Notes: a model not told the origin generated them from the sequence alone. A DNA stretch of 64,000 bases from Massospora cicadina (GCA_022478985.1 JAKSZP010008028.1:62001-126000), one strand, 5' to 3'. Counted from the first letter of the stretch, positions 11,456 through 22,397 are shown. Numbers and translations: made by a program.

Positions 11456-13639
11456 TGTAAGTCTGGGGGAGCATCCTCAATGCCTTAACCATGAGGCGTT
11501 ACCTTTTTGCACAAATTAAGGCCCAAAATGTTGGCAAACCCTCTCTCTCAAAGGGCGATCTAGTCCATGTATGGATAAATGATGGGTAATGGCTATTTCT
11601 TAAGTTAACTCCTTCAACATCCTTATTACCCATAAACGCGCTTCTTAAGCGAATTGTGAATGTGTGTGCTGAGGTTGCAGTGGAAAGAGGACGCTGGCCA
11701 AAGGTAATGGTGAGCATATTGCTCCAGCACCAGTGTCAGAGTCCACCAAAAGGGCAATAAACCTTAATAAATCAGGGGGACCATCTACAACGGTGATTTC
11801 AGATTGCGCTAATAAGACAAAAAAATCAAATAATTTGGGGGTCAAACCCAGCAATATTGAATGTGGGAAATCCAATTGATACCCAGTGGGACAGGGCCGC
11901 CATGCTATGGCTTGGCCGCTTTCAGTCACCTACTGAATGAAGTGAAACAAAGCCAAGCAAAATTGTGGTATGAGCAACAGTCTAGTGGTGAATCTTGAGT
12001 TGGATTCAGATGGCCAATGGAAGGCTTATTTGGCATTAGTTAGTTGCAAGATTTCAATCTGCAAAAATCAGTTGGGTTTGAACCGCCTTTTTTTATGCAT
12101 TTCCCTTATTCTTTAATACCCAAGCTCCTAAGGTAACAGTCCCTCACTTATACAGTTATTGGTTAATTCTTTACCTTTGGTTTTAAATTAATTACCCTTT
12201 CTCAACCAAAAAATTACTATTATTAAATTTTTCCAGAATCTTCTGCCTCAGTGACCCTAAACCATGTTTCTCAGGTCGCATCACAATTAAAGTCCTAGTG
12301 GTTATTATCACTACGCGCTCATCACCTTTGTCAAATAAAAATATTGCATGCATGTCACGGTTAAATGAATTGATAGTAGGCACCAACCCTAAGGATAAGG
12401 CTGAGCGGCAGGAGGTCCAGAAGGTGAAACTTCAGGCCCTCCCTGATCTCAAGCACATTTTGGACCAACGCTGGGTACAAACCAAATATGCCCAGGTTGG
12501 TACTAGTATGGTGCAAAACGACCATCCCCTTATATTGTCTCAGGCATTAAAATGGACGAGCTACATTTTAAACGATGATGATACTATTCAGTTGATCAGG
12601 GAATGGGGTTTTGAAACCCGTTCCAGTTACAAAATCATGCACTCATGTAGGTTATGATTTCAATTGATCACTTGAGTGAAGTCAGTTTTGGTGTATACTA
12701 CCTTTTTGGATGGAAGCGTGCACCTATTGTTGCATCAATGCTTGGGACCACTTCTGCAGAACCAGAATTACCCCGACAATGTTTAAATATGTTTATTTTT
12801 GACCAACGTTCCTTGTTGGTCAACTTTCCATAATAAATTATTCTGTTACCTTACGTTTTATTTTATGGTTCCTTGGGCGGACCTGTGTGTGCAGACCTCT
12901 TTTTAGGAAGTCCTCAACAACATTGGCCACTACATTTTATCACAGTTAACTAATGTTTCTGTTGCACCATTGGGCCGCCCCAGTCCCCTACAAATCGAGG
13001 CAACCAAGCCACCTTCACCAATCTACATTTGGTTATGGACTCCCCTTTGGGGTCCACCCAAGTTTTGTTGTTTCTTGCCTATCTCATACTGTATAACGCG
13101 TTGTACACACTTGCCTTGTGTCCCTTTCGCTCTGGCACCATATGTAATGCCATATTTCCCATTTTATTAATGGCTAGTTCCCTGGTGGTGTGGGTTTGCA
13201 TCCTGCACCACCTCTCAGGGAACAAAAGAGTTACAGACACTCTTAACAATTCATGACTTATTGGGGATATCACTATTTGCCTGCGCTCACTGGCGGAAAG
13301 ATCTTCCAATGATAATGGAGATTTTATCTTTCTAATGGGTGAGGTTTCATGACCTTGCCACACAATCTATCACTAATGATCCCACGGCAAATCCTGGTCC
13401 CACTGTTTTACCTGATGTGTCCCTTATTTCCAAATCATTGGTGCCCTCAGGGCCATCATCTGGTTGCTTGTTTGGTTGATGGTTATGGCGTCCACCATCT
13501 GTCATTTTCTGTTTACTTCCTCTCACCTAGCTATTAAGTCGCTCAGATGACAATGCAATCAACATTATGGTTTGTCTTCTGGTGCTCACGCACCCTGACT
13601 GGCAGGCTAGGCTCAATTCTAACTGCTGGTTCTGTGACA
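11456..13639 (+). repeat. LTR-like relic related to the LTR of element I
   Basis: The left end TGTAAGTCTGGGGGAGC resembles the LTR start of I at 42711 (TGTAAGTCCGGGGGAAC). The last 58 bp, from GTGCTCACGCACCCTGACTG to TGTGACA, align closely with the LTR ends at 34065 and 44135. The middle cannot be aligned by eye and is longer than the I LTR (2.2 versus 1.4 kb). Flanking 5-mers ACATT and CTATC do not match. This may be a solo LTR of a sister family or a rearranged one. Confidence 0.4.
12298..12657 (+). CDS. Hypothetical 119-aa reading frame inside the LTR-like relic
   Basis: An open frame starting MVIITTRSSPLSNKNIACM, rich in charged residues in its middle part, with a Lys/Glu-rich helix-like segment (NPKDKAERQEVQKVKLQALP). 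I recognise no family. It may be a gag remnant or chance. No homologue occurs elsewhere in the window and no start context supports translation. Confidence 0.2.
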   Translation: MVIITTRSSPLSNKNIACMSRLNELIVGTNPKDKAERQEVQKVKLQALPDLKHILDQRWVQTKYAQVGTSMVQNDHPLILSQALKWTSYILNDDDTIQLIREWGFETRSSYKIMHSCRL

Positions 13640-14429
13640 CTATCTTATATAAAGACCACTCAAATCTTCCTTTTTAAAATTTTTTTCCAAACACTGTAGT
13701 ATCTGTAAGCCCTAAGGAACAACCGGTGCAGCTAGGCTGGGAGAAATTTTATTTTAGAGAAAAAAATGGGAAGTAGATAGCACGCTTCCTCACATCGCCA
13801 TGGGTAATCTAGCCCATATGGTGGATGAGAGGTGGGTAATGTCATATCCCCTGTAAATTACACCTTGTCTGCCCTTGATTACCACCAAAAGTTGGTGGGT
13901 GATATTTGAAATGTGCCAAGAGGTGGTAGAGATTAGAAGCCAGTTCCAGAAAAAGGCAATTGGTGTGCATCCCTGAGAGGGTTATTCATAGGCTTGGGTT
14001 CCACTGGGGAGGTTGAGTCATATTCTGCTAATTAAAAGACTAAGTTAGTTTTAGGTGTGAAGGTTCCCATACGCCAAGTTTCCCCAGGAGTTTCATGAAT
14101 GAGCCTATCCCCAGCATGTACAGGCGTGTCCATCCCTTTCCAACCCAATGGAGCCAGCTATATGTGGCCTAGCCCTAGGTGCAACCTGATGCCCACCAAA
14201 GGTGTTATCATCATTGTGGCAAGAGTGATTGTGGTGTAATGAATATTCTTTCTAGAGTTTTGATATTAATCTGATTGGGACATACAGATCTGAGTCAGTA
14301 TTGGAAACCATGTATATTGATTTCCGCCAGAAATAAATTACAAGACACTCTCAACTGTAGTGCACTTAACTTTAGTTCCCTATTTAATGAACATATTAGG
14401 CAGCAGTCCCCAACAGGTACCACTGTCAC
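13640..14429. other. No recognisable gene
   Basis: Low-complexity and decayed sequence between the LTR-like relic and element F. I see nothing I can support here. Confidence 0.4.
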
Positions 14430-14473
14430 TCCATTTTCTTCCCTTTTTTAGTACTATCCATTTTCTTCCCTTT
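14430..14473 (-). mobile_element. Micro-insertion of a poly(A)-tailed retroelement end (copy 3)
   Basis: Only 10 bp, TTTAGTACTA (14447-14456), lie between perfect 17 bp duplications TCCATTTTCTTCCCTTT at 14430-14446 and 14457-14473. This is the shortest of the five copies and shows that the shared end is AGTACTA plus poly(T). Confidence 0.75.
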
Positions 14474-14702
14474 ATATCATTTTGGTTGAATAAAATTCTT
14501 TAGAAATTTTTAACTTTATTAATGAGTCAGAGAGTTCTGTTGATACACATAGCAATCATTTCATAGCTTAAAAATCCCTGGCTAGTTCAAACAACTGCTT
14601 TTTAATTTCCATCTGTTGGAATTTTAACCAGATGGATTCCTCCGTTTATTTATCAATATTTGGGATGAAATGTCTAATCCCAACAAAATGGCTTATTGAC
14701 TT

Positions 14703-15023
14703 TGTTGTAAAATGGTGATATGGCTAATATCTGGTAAGGGGTGCACAGGGTTAAGCCCACTGAGCAATGGACAAACAATATGGAGATCGTCATCCCCCAT
14801 AATAAACTTGGTAAGTTCAATAAAAATCAAAGCAATCACTTCTATGACACCAATTTTATTTTAATTTAATATATGTAATTAGCAGTTTTTTACTGCTAAA
14901 TTCTTTTATTCCCTACTAATCGCTCTCTTCCACCTAATAAAAATTCTCCTCTTCCTTATCTTTTCATACCACTAGTATCTTCATTGTTTTGGTCGGCTTT
15001 GACCCTTTGGTTTAGCTATTATT
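14703..15023 (-). repeat. 3' LTR of element F, 3' part (split by LINE1)
   Basis: Begins TGTTGTAAAATGGTGATATG on the plus strand and matches 44796-45115 block by block, including CACTTCTATGACACCAATTT. It stops at the 17 bp LINE1 duplication 15007-15023. Confidence 0.85.
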
Positions 15024-17968
15024 TAAATTTAAATTTAAATTTATTGCGGGGAAGGCCGACCATGGGACGGACACTTTAGAATATGACTCAGACGAGACAA
15101 AACTCAGTACCAGGTGAGGCACCCCAGAGAAGCGATGCTATCTCTTGTTGCCAGCGGGAACGCCACTTATGGGAAGGGGAGGGAACGTGTGTAGGGGGCG
15201 TAGCCACTATTGAGCACGTGTGGAGGAAGGGGTCTGATTTGATGAACCAGACTGGGAACCAGGAGGAGACCAGCTGCCGGAGACGTGGTGGGAGATATCC
15301 AAACATCCACGCTTGAAAGTGATCCACCAAATAGACTGGAATCTGTGGACAGCTTCAGGGAGGGTGGGGATGGATCCGGCGATGGCATCCAAGACAATCG
15401 TGTGGATAGTCCACATGGCGATTGCAACCACCAGAGCACGAAGGGAGGGTGGGAGGGGGAGGCCATTGATGAAGCAAACATATCTCTTGACAGACTGAAG
15501 GGATGTGTTTGATCCTGGCCTAGCAGACGTTGGACTTCGCGCCATATTACTTTAGAGGTGGGGCACTTCTCCAGGCGGTGAAACAGCGTTCCATACTGGC
15601 CACACACGACACAGGATGAGTGTAAAGCATTAGAGCGCTCAGCTGTATGATACACCCACCTCAGGCAGCGCCACACATGGGAACAGACTTGAGGCTGCAA
15701 CAGAGGATGGTGTGCGTATTTCCAGATAGTCTTTTGGGTCTCAGTGGAATAAGGGATGTCCATCATGTCCAGGTAGTCCACCCTGGATAGGACTTGGGGT
15801 CGAATGGGGATCACGCCATCATGGATGGGTAGCCCCTGTACCTCTTGTGTGAACTGAGGAGAGGGGCGGCCTCTTTGGGTTGTATGTCCACTAATACGAA
15901 TTCTCCACTCTGCGCTTCGCATGGAGAGTAGGATTCGTTTGTAGTGGGTTTTGGTCCCGTGAGGACCTGTGGCTGATGTGTGTGATGCGAGGTATTTCAT
16001 CAGGGAGTGGGGGTTTGATGGATTGTTGAGGCACAAGGCTCGGGAGAAGTTGGAGCAGGCTGCGTGGGACCAGTGTTGGGATGGGAGTGTAGGAGCAGTG
16101 ACGGCCGCAATCCAGGTGCCTAGGATCTTGGCGGCATGGGCTTTGAAGTCAAGTAGGCCCATGCCACCATGATGATGAGGGCCAAACATGACCTCTAGCC
16201 GTACTGGTGGGGGGCGGCCTGACCAAAGCCAACCTTGTAGCAAAGCATACAGGGATTTGAAGAAGCTTGGGGAGAAGGGGATGGCGTGGGCTCCAAACCA
16301 GACTTTGGATAGGAGCATAGAGTTGGCAAGAACAACCCTGCCAGTGAGGGTAGTAGGGTGGGCTCTGAGAGAGGCGATTCGCTTCGTCACGTTGTCCAGT
16401 ATATGGCCCTCCATTACTGCTGACGCATATCCTCCTGCCTCCAACCACACGCCCAGATGGCGTACTGGTCCTATGGTAGGTCACGGCACAAAGGGGAGCA
16501 CCATTGGAGTGGTGTGTTTTGAGTTAGTAAGGCGTGGACTTGAACGAGCAGCTGGGCTGGGTTGGGAACTACTTGCTGGGGCCCAGCAGTTCTGAAACTG
16601 ACCAAGGAGGATGATTTCAGTTTTGGAGGCGTTCAGTGCCGCGTTGCTTACCCGGGAATATTCCTGGATGAGGGCTTCAAGCGCGCGTGCATCTTTATTA
16701 TTAGACACCCCCACCACGCAATCATCTGCAAATGCCATCATCTTGACTGGGGTTTGGCCTGGCACATGGACCCCAGTGAGTTGGGCATTCACATTTCGCA
16801 GTAGTGGGTCAAGGCTGAAGTTGTATAAGAGTGGGCTCAGGGGGTCCCCTTGTCACAGGCCCCTTTGAGGATGGACTACATCTGTTAGGAAACCTGGGCT
16901 GCGCACAGCTATTGTTGCAGATTCCGTGAGCAGCATCACCCAGTTAATGAAGTGGGGAGGTAGGCGGAATTGTTGGAGGCAGGCCCTAAGGTATTCCCAG
17001 TTTACTCTATCATAGGCCTTTTGTTGGTCCAAGAATACAAGTGCCCCAGAGGCTGTGGACTGACACACATTAGCCACAGAGTGCACGTTATCCCAAATTG
17101 ACCTTCTGGGGATGAAACCAAATTGTTCTGGAGAGATGGTGGCAGATGCTACAGTCCCTAAACGGTTAGCCATGATTTTTGTTAAAATTTTGGTGTCTGT
17201 GTTTGTTAGAGAAATGGGGCGCCAGTTGGCTAAGTCTAGCCTATCCCCTTTCTTGAAGAGTGTGACTGTAAAAGCCTCATGTCCTCCTGGTAGGAGGCGC
17301 ATTTCCAACAGGCTTTGGTTGAGTGAGGCTAGCAGCAATGGGGATATGTATTTAAAATATTTTTGTAGAACTCATATGGAATGCCATCTGGGCCTGGGCA
17401 TTTTCAGTTTGGCGCACCGCGAATGGTAGTCCATAATTCATTCAGAGTAATTAAATTCATTATTTCTGGGTATCGGAAAACGGTGCAGATATGAGCTCTG
17501 TCAAGAAATTCCGCCATTTTGGCTGGCTGAATTGGTTTAGCTCAGTATAACTCGGAGTAATATCTTTGTGTTTCGATTGCCACTTCAGCTGGTGTGTCCA
17601 CGATAGAATTATCTGATCTTCGTACCTGTGTGCAGGCCACACTCTGGCGTGGTGCAAAAAAATTTTGAAGAAGTATGCGGTGCACTTGTCACCTTTAGTG
17701 ATGCGTGTGGCCCTGTATTGGACACAAACCTGATGTTTGTGTTGCTTTTCAAGTGCGTTGAGGTGGGCTGCTGCCTCCGCCCACTTCTGGCCCTATGCAG
17801 GGCTATATCCTGAGGCTGGAATGTTGGACTCCAAGTGGGCCAATTCCGCCAGCACGCGCGATATAACCGCCGATGTGGCTCATGAGCGTCTGGATGAGAG
17901 ATGGCAATAGTGGCGGATGGTGTTTTATTTGAAAGTTGCCCATGTGGAAATGGGGTCCGCGCAAAACG
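15024..17968 (-). mobile_element. LINE1: 5'-truncated LINE inserted in the F 3' LTR
   Basis: A 17 bp perfect target duplication TTGGTTTAGCTATTATT lies at 15007-15023 and 17969-17985. The 3' end on the minus strand is a repeat tail of AAATTT units (15024-15046) rather than pure poly(A). The body is the ORF2 C-terminal two-thirds (linker, RT, CCHC finger). The endonuclease and ORF1 are absent, so the copy is 5' truncated. The intact LTR at 44796-45314 shows the empty site. Confidence 0.9.
15167..17660 (-). pseudogene. LINE ORF2: reverse transcriptase and C-terminal zinc finger (LINE1)
   Basis: RT motifs run from PGPDGIPYEFYK near 17400 through LFKKGDRLDLANWRPISL, ISPEQFGFIPRRS and LVFLDQQKAYDRVNW (16853-17338) to MAFADDCVVG, with FADD at 16721-16732. 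A long C-terminal frame (15167-16450) holds a CX2CX7HX4C finger, CVVCGQYGTLFHRLEKC, at 15563-15613, typical of R1/Tad/I-type LINEs. Known breaks are a TGA where RGLRQGDPLSP is expected (near 16857), and frameshifts near 17350, near 16460 and after the finger, where the true C-terminus continues in the frame of 15207-15545. ORF2 protein nicks the target and copies the LINE RNA in place. Confidence 0.9.
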
Positions 17969-17985
17969 TTGGTTTAGCTATTATT

Positions 17986-18178
17986 CATTTTCAAGAACTC
18001 GTTTTGTTTTGCTTCATCATTGGAGGCTTCAGGTGAATATTCATGCCAGAATGGTATGCCTTTTGCCTTTTTTCTAGGCACTCAAATATTCATATAATAA
18101 TAAATCATTTTGAATGATTTTAACCAATCCACTACAAATATTTGAGGCTTATCGTCCAGTCATATCAATTTCTCAACA
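17986..18178 (-). repeat. 3' LTR of element F, 5' part (split by LINE1)
   Basis: Continues the LTR after LINE1. It matches 45115-45314, including CTTCATCATTGGAGGCTTCA, and ends TCTCAACA at 18178. Confidence 0.85.
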
Positions 18179-18202
18179 TTACCCCCTTGAGTGGATGATA
18201 AG
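18148..18202 (-). promoter_or_regulatory. Inverted repeat around polypurine tract/U3 junction of F
   Basis: The arms CTTATCGTCCAGTCA (18148-18162) and TGAGTGGATGATAAG (18188-18202) pair at 13 of 15 positions, and one of the two differences would be a G-U pair in RNA. They flank the polypurine tract CTCAAGGGGGTAATG, minus strand, at 18175-18190 and the U3 start. Confidence 0.6.
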
Positions 18203-18359
18203 TCCCCTATTACTTATATGACCACAGGAAATTTGCATGCACACAATTAACAATTTGCCCATTTGCGGGGTCCTTGATATTAAGCATCAAAACCTGTTTT
18301 ATCATTTTTTATTGGAGCAATCCAGATGTAGGCCAACTTATACCTTTTGGATAAACCCA
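18179..18359 (-). pseudogene. Integrase C-terminal fragment of element F
   Basis: Nucleotide alignment to element D 23078-23270 shows the end of pol (the GPF/Y module and the segment TIKDP). It is cut at 18359 by LINE2 and resumes at 30071. The alignment is clear but translation is broken. Confidence 0.7.
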
Positions 18360-18656
18360 TGATCACCGTAGCCAATGTCTGTCAATCAACGGCTTCTGGA
18401 GCACTTGTTTTTTAGACCAGCAGAAGGCCTATGATAGAGTCAACTGGGATTACCTCAAATCCAGCTTCCACAAGTTCCACCTCCAATATTGATTCATAAA
18501 TTGGGTGATGTTGCTCATGGAATCTGCCACAATGACTGTGCGTGGCCCTGGCTTCCTCACGGAAGTAGTTCGCCCTCAAAGGGGCCTACGCCAATGGGAC
18601 CCTCTAAGCCCACTCTTGTATAACTTCACCTTAACCCACTTCTTCAAAATGTGAAT
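18360..18656 (+). pseudogene. LINE2 ORF2, RT fingers and palm fragment
   Basis: Reads VANVCQSTASGALVF, QQKAYDRVNWDYLKS, FINWVMLLMESATMTVR and RPQRGLRQWDPLSPLLYNF, matching LINE1 RT. Gly of the RQGDPLSP motif has become Trp. It ends at the E insertion site within the codons for NVNAR. Confidence 0.85.
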
Positions 18657-18661
18657 GCCCG

Positions 18662-19405
18662 TGTTGGGATTTTCCTGAGCTAGGTGAAAGCCTTGTCCAG
18701 GGGAAGGACTGATATCCCCACGTGAGGGGGTATAAATCCTAACTGGCTTATTAGATTTGATAATAAGAGTCAAATCTACTAGTATATCAAATTTGGGGCT
18801 TGTTATAAATTATCCCAACTTTGAGGAAATGGTACATTCCCTTCCCTTAGGACATGTGACCTGGGATATCACCTGACCTGGTCATGAGGGTGGCTTGATC
18901 CAATTAAGGGTCATGATAGTGGGCAATCCAGAAGGCCAGGAGAAACCCTACTTGGACAAAGCCACGATGATCCTTGAGGCACGTGTCCCCAAATACCCTA
19001 TAAATATTCCTAAATATCATTCTGATAAAATACTTCCATTCATAAGATCTATTTCATCTTATATTATTAAGTTTAATTTTTCTAAATGAGTGGAGGCTCG
19101 TCCATTGTCATGTCCAGAGCCGCCCTTGTAGTGAGCACTAGGTGAACAACACCATCCATTGAGGATGCCCACGAGGAAGCCATTCCAGAAGTATAGTAAA
19201 GATCCTGAACAGATGAGTCCCCGACGATCCCAAAGGCACCAAGTCCTAACACACCCTATAAATATCCAATCCTTCTAAGCCTAATAAAATATCAAATCAC
19301 TTACCCAGCTTTCCACTTCCTTCTCGACTTTTTTCTGCAAATTAGCAGCTTTGAGCCACCTTCAGACCTTGGCGCCAGTCTAAAGAACTGTAGCGCCACC
19401 AAAGA
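18662..19405 (+). repeat. 5' LTR of element E
   Basis: Starts TGTTGGGATTTTCCTGAG. The first 470 bp match 21834-22300. It contains two diverged copies of a segment with CCTATAAATAT and a downstream AATAAAATA signal (around 18995-19035 and 19252-19295), whereas the 3' LTR has it once. The end before the primer-binding site reads AAAGA rather than a CA terminus. At 19115-19132 lies CCCTTGTAGTGAGCACTA, nearly the reverse complement of the element's own primer-binding site. Confidence 0.75.
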
Positions 19406-19406
19406 G

Positions 19407-19424
19407 TGGTGCTCACTACAGGGG
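19407..19424 (+). promoter_or_regulatory. Primer-binding site of element E
   Basis: TGGTGCTCACTACAGGGG, the clearest form of the site in the window. Its complement ends in CCA, as a tRNA 3' end must. It starts one base after the inferred LTR end. Confidence 0.8.
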
Positions 19425-19447
19425 GCTCTGAGCTTTCCCAAGTGAAA

Positions 19448-20170
19448 ATGTCTATCACAATGGAAAATACTAGAAGCTTAGAAGACCAAACTGCTGGTTG
19501 GTCGAGAATCATTGCCCAATGGGTTAGTACCTCACGGCATGAAATACTGGCCGCTCAAGCCAAAATATTAGAATTTTGAGCCACTTTCTAGTTCACCCTG
19601 CCTTCTATCGATAGAAGTCATTACCAACTTCAATACAAAAACCTTAACGAGGTAATCCCCCAACTAATAAATGGCATCTACTCTGCGGGTGCCCACACTA
19701 GTCATTCTCACACCTCCGCCATTCCCTCTACCATGTGGGACCTTTACAACTCAGCCCAGCTGCTACCAGCAGAACTCACATTGGGCCTCAAACGTTACCT
19801 CTGCCATTTCATTCACCCTACCATCCATCACCTACTCCAACTGGGTGGGTTGCACCATCAAGAAGTCGCATGCCAACTGGGGCTCTCCCAGGCCCTACAC
19901 ACCCATCTCATCAATTTCTATAAAGTGGCATCCTCCTTCATCCATAACAAGACTGGTGCTCACTACAGGGGCACTTACCTGGCGCACCCTGAGGAGTTAC
20001 CCTCAACCTTAGATGATGATGAAACCACCATGAGCACACCAGACGACAATCTTCTCACTTACCTCCGATGGAATGGCCAAGACCTAACCACAGTTGGGTT
20101 CAAATTCCCAAGGAAGTCCTTTGAGTGTGCCCCAAAGACTTTGTTCATTTCCGAGCTCCATGTAAGCTGA
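19448..20170 (+). pseudogene. Gag-like frame of element E
   Basis: One frame runs from ATG at 19448 (MSITMENTRSLEDQTAGW) to 20170 with a TGA near 19577 and a TAG shortly after. Later text includes NSAQLLPAELTLGLKRYLC and DNLLTYLRWNGQDLTTVGF. There is no zinc knuckle and no similarity to the gag of C, D or G that I can see. Its position directly after the primer-binding site is that of gag. The function is inferred from position only. Confidence 0.45.
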
Positions 20171-20424
20171 AACTCATGCTGGACCTGTTAAAAACGCCTG
20201 AAGAATCAAAAAAGGATGAACTTGAGCAAAAATTTCAGCATCATAAAATAAAAAGATTAATGAAGGCAATAAACTATTACAGGGACCAAGCATCATGGTT
20301 CAAGAGGATGTGGGATGCTTGGAGAGAGGAAGACTTTGAGGACATCACCCAGCGGGATGACTATTGGGTGCTAGGGCCAGTTTACTGTGATGAAAAGTTA
20401 TGTTCAAAAACCTTTCATCTTTGA
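20125..20424 (+). CDS. Hypothetical 99-aa frame in element E
   Basis: Overlaps the end of the gag-like frame in another phase and may be its continuation after a frameshift. It is rich in Lys, Glu and Trp (EESKKDELEQKFQHHKIKRL, WFKRMWDAWREEDFEDI), suggesting a helical, possibly coiled segment. No family recognised. Confidence 0.3.
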   Translation: MCPKDFVHFRAPCKLKLMLDLLKTPEESKKDELEQKFQHHKIKRLMKAINYYRDQASWFKRMWDAWREEDFEDITQRDDYWVLGPVYCDEKLCSKTFHL

Positions 20425-20735
20425 ACAAAATTGAGAAAAAATTGGCTAAGCTACAACTCATCCTTTTAAAAAAATGATTATCAATATGATCTGAGTGCTC
20501 AAAATTAAAAAACAATTAATTTTAATACTAACTATAATATTTATCTAGATAATAAAAACCAAAACCCTCCATTTGAAGTTGGGACAAGTGAGAATCAATT
20601 TCCAATCTTGACAAGCTTTAAAAATTTTCAGGAAGCCTAAAACACAACCGGTGTGATGATGTGATTTGAACGCCAGGAAAAATACCTGGGACTTACCTCT
20701 GCACCATTGAGAATAGGCTCAATGTCTCTTTACCA

Positions 20736-21067
20736 GCAACGCTACCGCTTTCTGACTTCAATGGCGCCCTTCCTAAGATTGGGCCTCAAACTACTAAAAC
20801 TAAAAATCTATAATGTCCAGTTTAACTCTCAGATTGGGATAGTGCCAATTTCAATGAAGATGAGAGTCAAGAAAAAGTGGAGCTCGATAACTTCTTTTTT
20901 GGCAACGCTACCACTTCCCAATTTCAATGGCGCCCCTCCTGAGATTGGGCCAAATATAATTAAAATAAATAATTTAGATTACCTGGTTCAACTCTCCAAT
21001 TGTAATAGTGCCAATCCCAATGAAGATAAGAGTCCCAAAGAAGTGAAGCCTGAGAAACTGGCTGACA
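20736..21067 (+). repeat. Two tandem copies of a 166 bp unit in element E
   Basis: Units begin GCAACGCTACC at 20736 and again at 20902 and continue in parallel (TTCAATGGCGCCC, GAGATTGGGCC, ATAGTGCCAAT, CAATGAAGATRAGAGTC). The copies have diverged. The unit length is not a multiple of three, so the repeat is probably not maintained as protein. Confidence 0.8.
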
Positions 21068-21365
21068 TCATCTCCGCTATCGTTGCCAACCTTCCACCCA
21101 CTTCACATTTTCCTCTCAAACCTTGTCACATGGTTCACTTTCAGTTGCGAGTGAGATTTGCTCGCCCTAATCCCAATATAGTAACTTGGCGTCACTCAAA
21201 AAGGCCCCCCTATTGGAACCTTTAGGGGGACACGCCCTACCATCACCTGTTCATCATCCAAGCTCGTGGGGTTGCTCGCCCATGCTACCCACTGTTGCCA
21301 ACCTTTTCCCCAAGCCTTACCTGAATCTGCTGGCGGATATGGTGATTGCAAGATGCCAGGTTTGA

Positions 21366-21569
21366 ATGACAACTGAAATGAACCAAAAAATTGAAGGGGC
21401 CAAAGCCTGCATGGCCAAGATGGTGCAGGAGATGTACAAACGGTTGGCTCAGATGGAGGCAGAGTTGACTGCCTCCAAGTTGAAAATCATGAAGGAACGA
21501 AGGCTGCTGGTCATCCTGCAGTTGGAAATCTGGGACAAGACTGACCTCAAAGCCAAAGTGGCAGCTTGA
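21366..21569 (+). CDS. Possible coiled-coil fragment in element E
   Basis: A short open frame (MTTEMNQKIEGAKACMAKM, MYKRLAQMEAELTASKLKI) with heptad-like spacing of hydrophobic residues. It could be the C-terminal part of the element's gag-like protein after frameshifts. No family recognised. Confidence 0.3.
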   Translation: MTTEMNQKIEGAKACMAKMVQEMYKRLAQMEAELTASKLKIMKERRLLVILQLEIWDKTDLKAKVAA

Positions 21570-21814
21570 AGCCAATAATTACAAAAAACCAAATTGCTCA
21601 GATAGCAGCAGATTGCGGATCAAGGAGATTGAAGACACCTTTCCCAAAGAATGATATGAATTTACTATGAGGGCCTTAGCTGATGAATTTGTCCAGCTTC
21701 AAACCCTAACCACACCAGGCACTATCACCAACCTGGTCTGCATTTTTCCTGAGGCTCCGTACACCCCCAAACTCAAGTCCTCAAACCCTCAGGCCACAAC
21801 TTGCTCCCCTAGGC

Positions 21815-21833
21815 CAAGGCTTGGAGGGGGCTC
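21815..21833 (+). promoter_or_regulatory. Polypurine tract of element E
   Basis: AAGGCTTGGAGGGGGCTC lies directly before the 3' LTR. Element J has nearly the same tract (GAGGCTTGGAGGGGCG) at 40524-40539, linking E and J. The tract primes plus-strand synthesis in LTR elements. Confidence 0.7.
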
Positions 21834-22392
21834 TGTCAGGATTTTCTCTGGGCTAGGTGAAAGCCTTGTCCAGGGGAAGGACCAATATCCCCATTTGAAA
21901 GGTATAAATCCTAACTGGCTTATTAGATTTGATAATAAGAGTCAAATCTACCAGTATATCAAATTAGGGGCTTGTTATAAATTACCCCAACTTTGAGGAA
22001 ATGGTACATTCCCTTCCCTTAGGACATGTGACCTGGGATATCACCTGACCTGGTCATGAGGGTGGCTTGATCTGAGTAAGGATCAAAACAATGGGCAATC
22101 CAGAAGTCTAGGAGAAACCCTACTTGGACAGGGCCACGACGATCCTTGAGGCATGTTTCCCCAGTTACCCTACAAATATTCCTTTATTATTCTAATAAAA
22201 TACTTCCATTCATAAGATCTATTTCAGCTTATATTTTATTAAGTTTAATTTATCTAAATGAATGGAGTCTCATCCATTGTCACATCTGGAGCCACTCCTG
22301 TCCTCTTGGCTAATGCCATCCCCTTGCAGTCAGCCTACTTGTTGGGTTCCCCAGCGTTAGCATCAGTGAGCGCATTTTTGGGAAACCTGACA
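21834..22392 (+). repeat. 3' LTR of element E
   Basis: Starts TGTCAGGATTTTCTCTGG and ends AACCTGACA, followed at once by the GCCCG duplication. It lacks the second TATA-like segment present in the 5' LTR. Confidence 0.8.
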
Positions 22393-22397
22393 GCCCG

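Larger units (their letters stand above)
18662..22392 (+). mobile_element. Element E: short LTR element without pol, in LINE2
   Basis: A 5' LTR at 18662-19405 and a 3' LTR at 21834-22392 bound a 2.4 kb interior. The target duplication GCCCG lies at 18657-18661 and 22393-22397, and removing the element restores the LINE reading frame (NVNAR-LTG). The primer-binding site and a polypurine tract are in place. The interior has a gag-like frame and repeats but no protease, RT or integrase, so the element must have been mobilised by another one. Shared LTR start, PPT wording and PBS with the gypsy elements suggest the helper. Confidence 0.85.

Noticed and set aside
15024..15046. AAATTT microsatellite as an independent repeat
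   Set aside because: It sits exactly between the target duplication and the LINE 3' end, so it is the LINE tail.
15083..15545. Several plus-strand open frames over the LINE1 C-terminus
   Set aside because: They are antisense shadows of the GC-rich LINE ORF2, which has clear homology on the minus strand.
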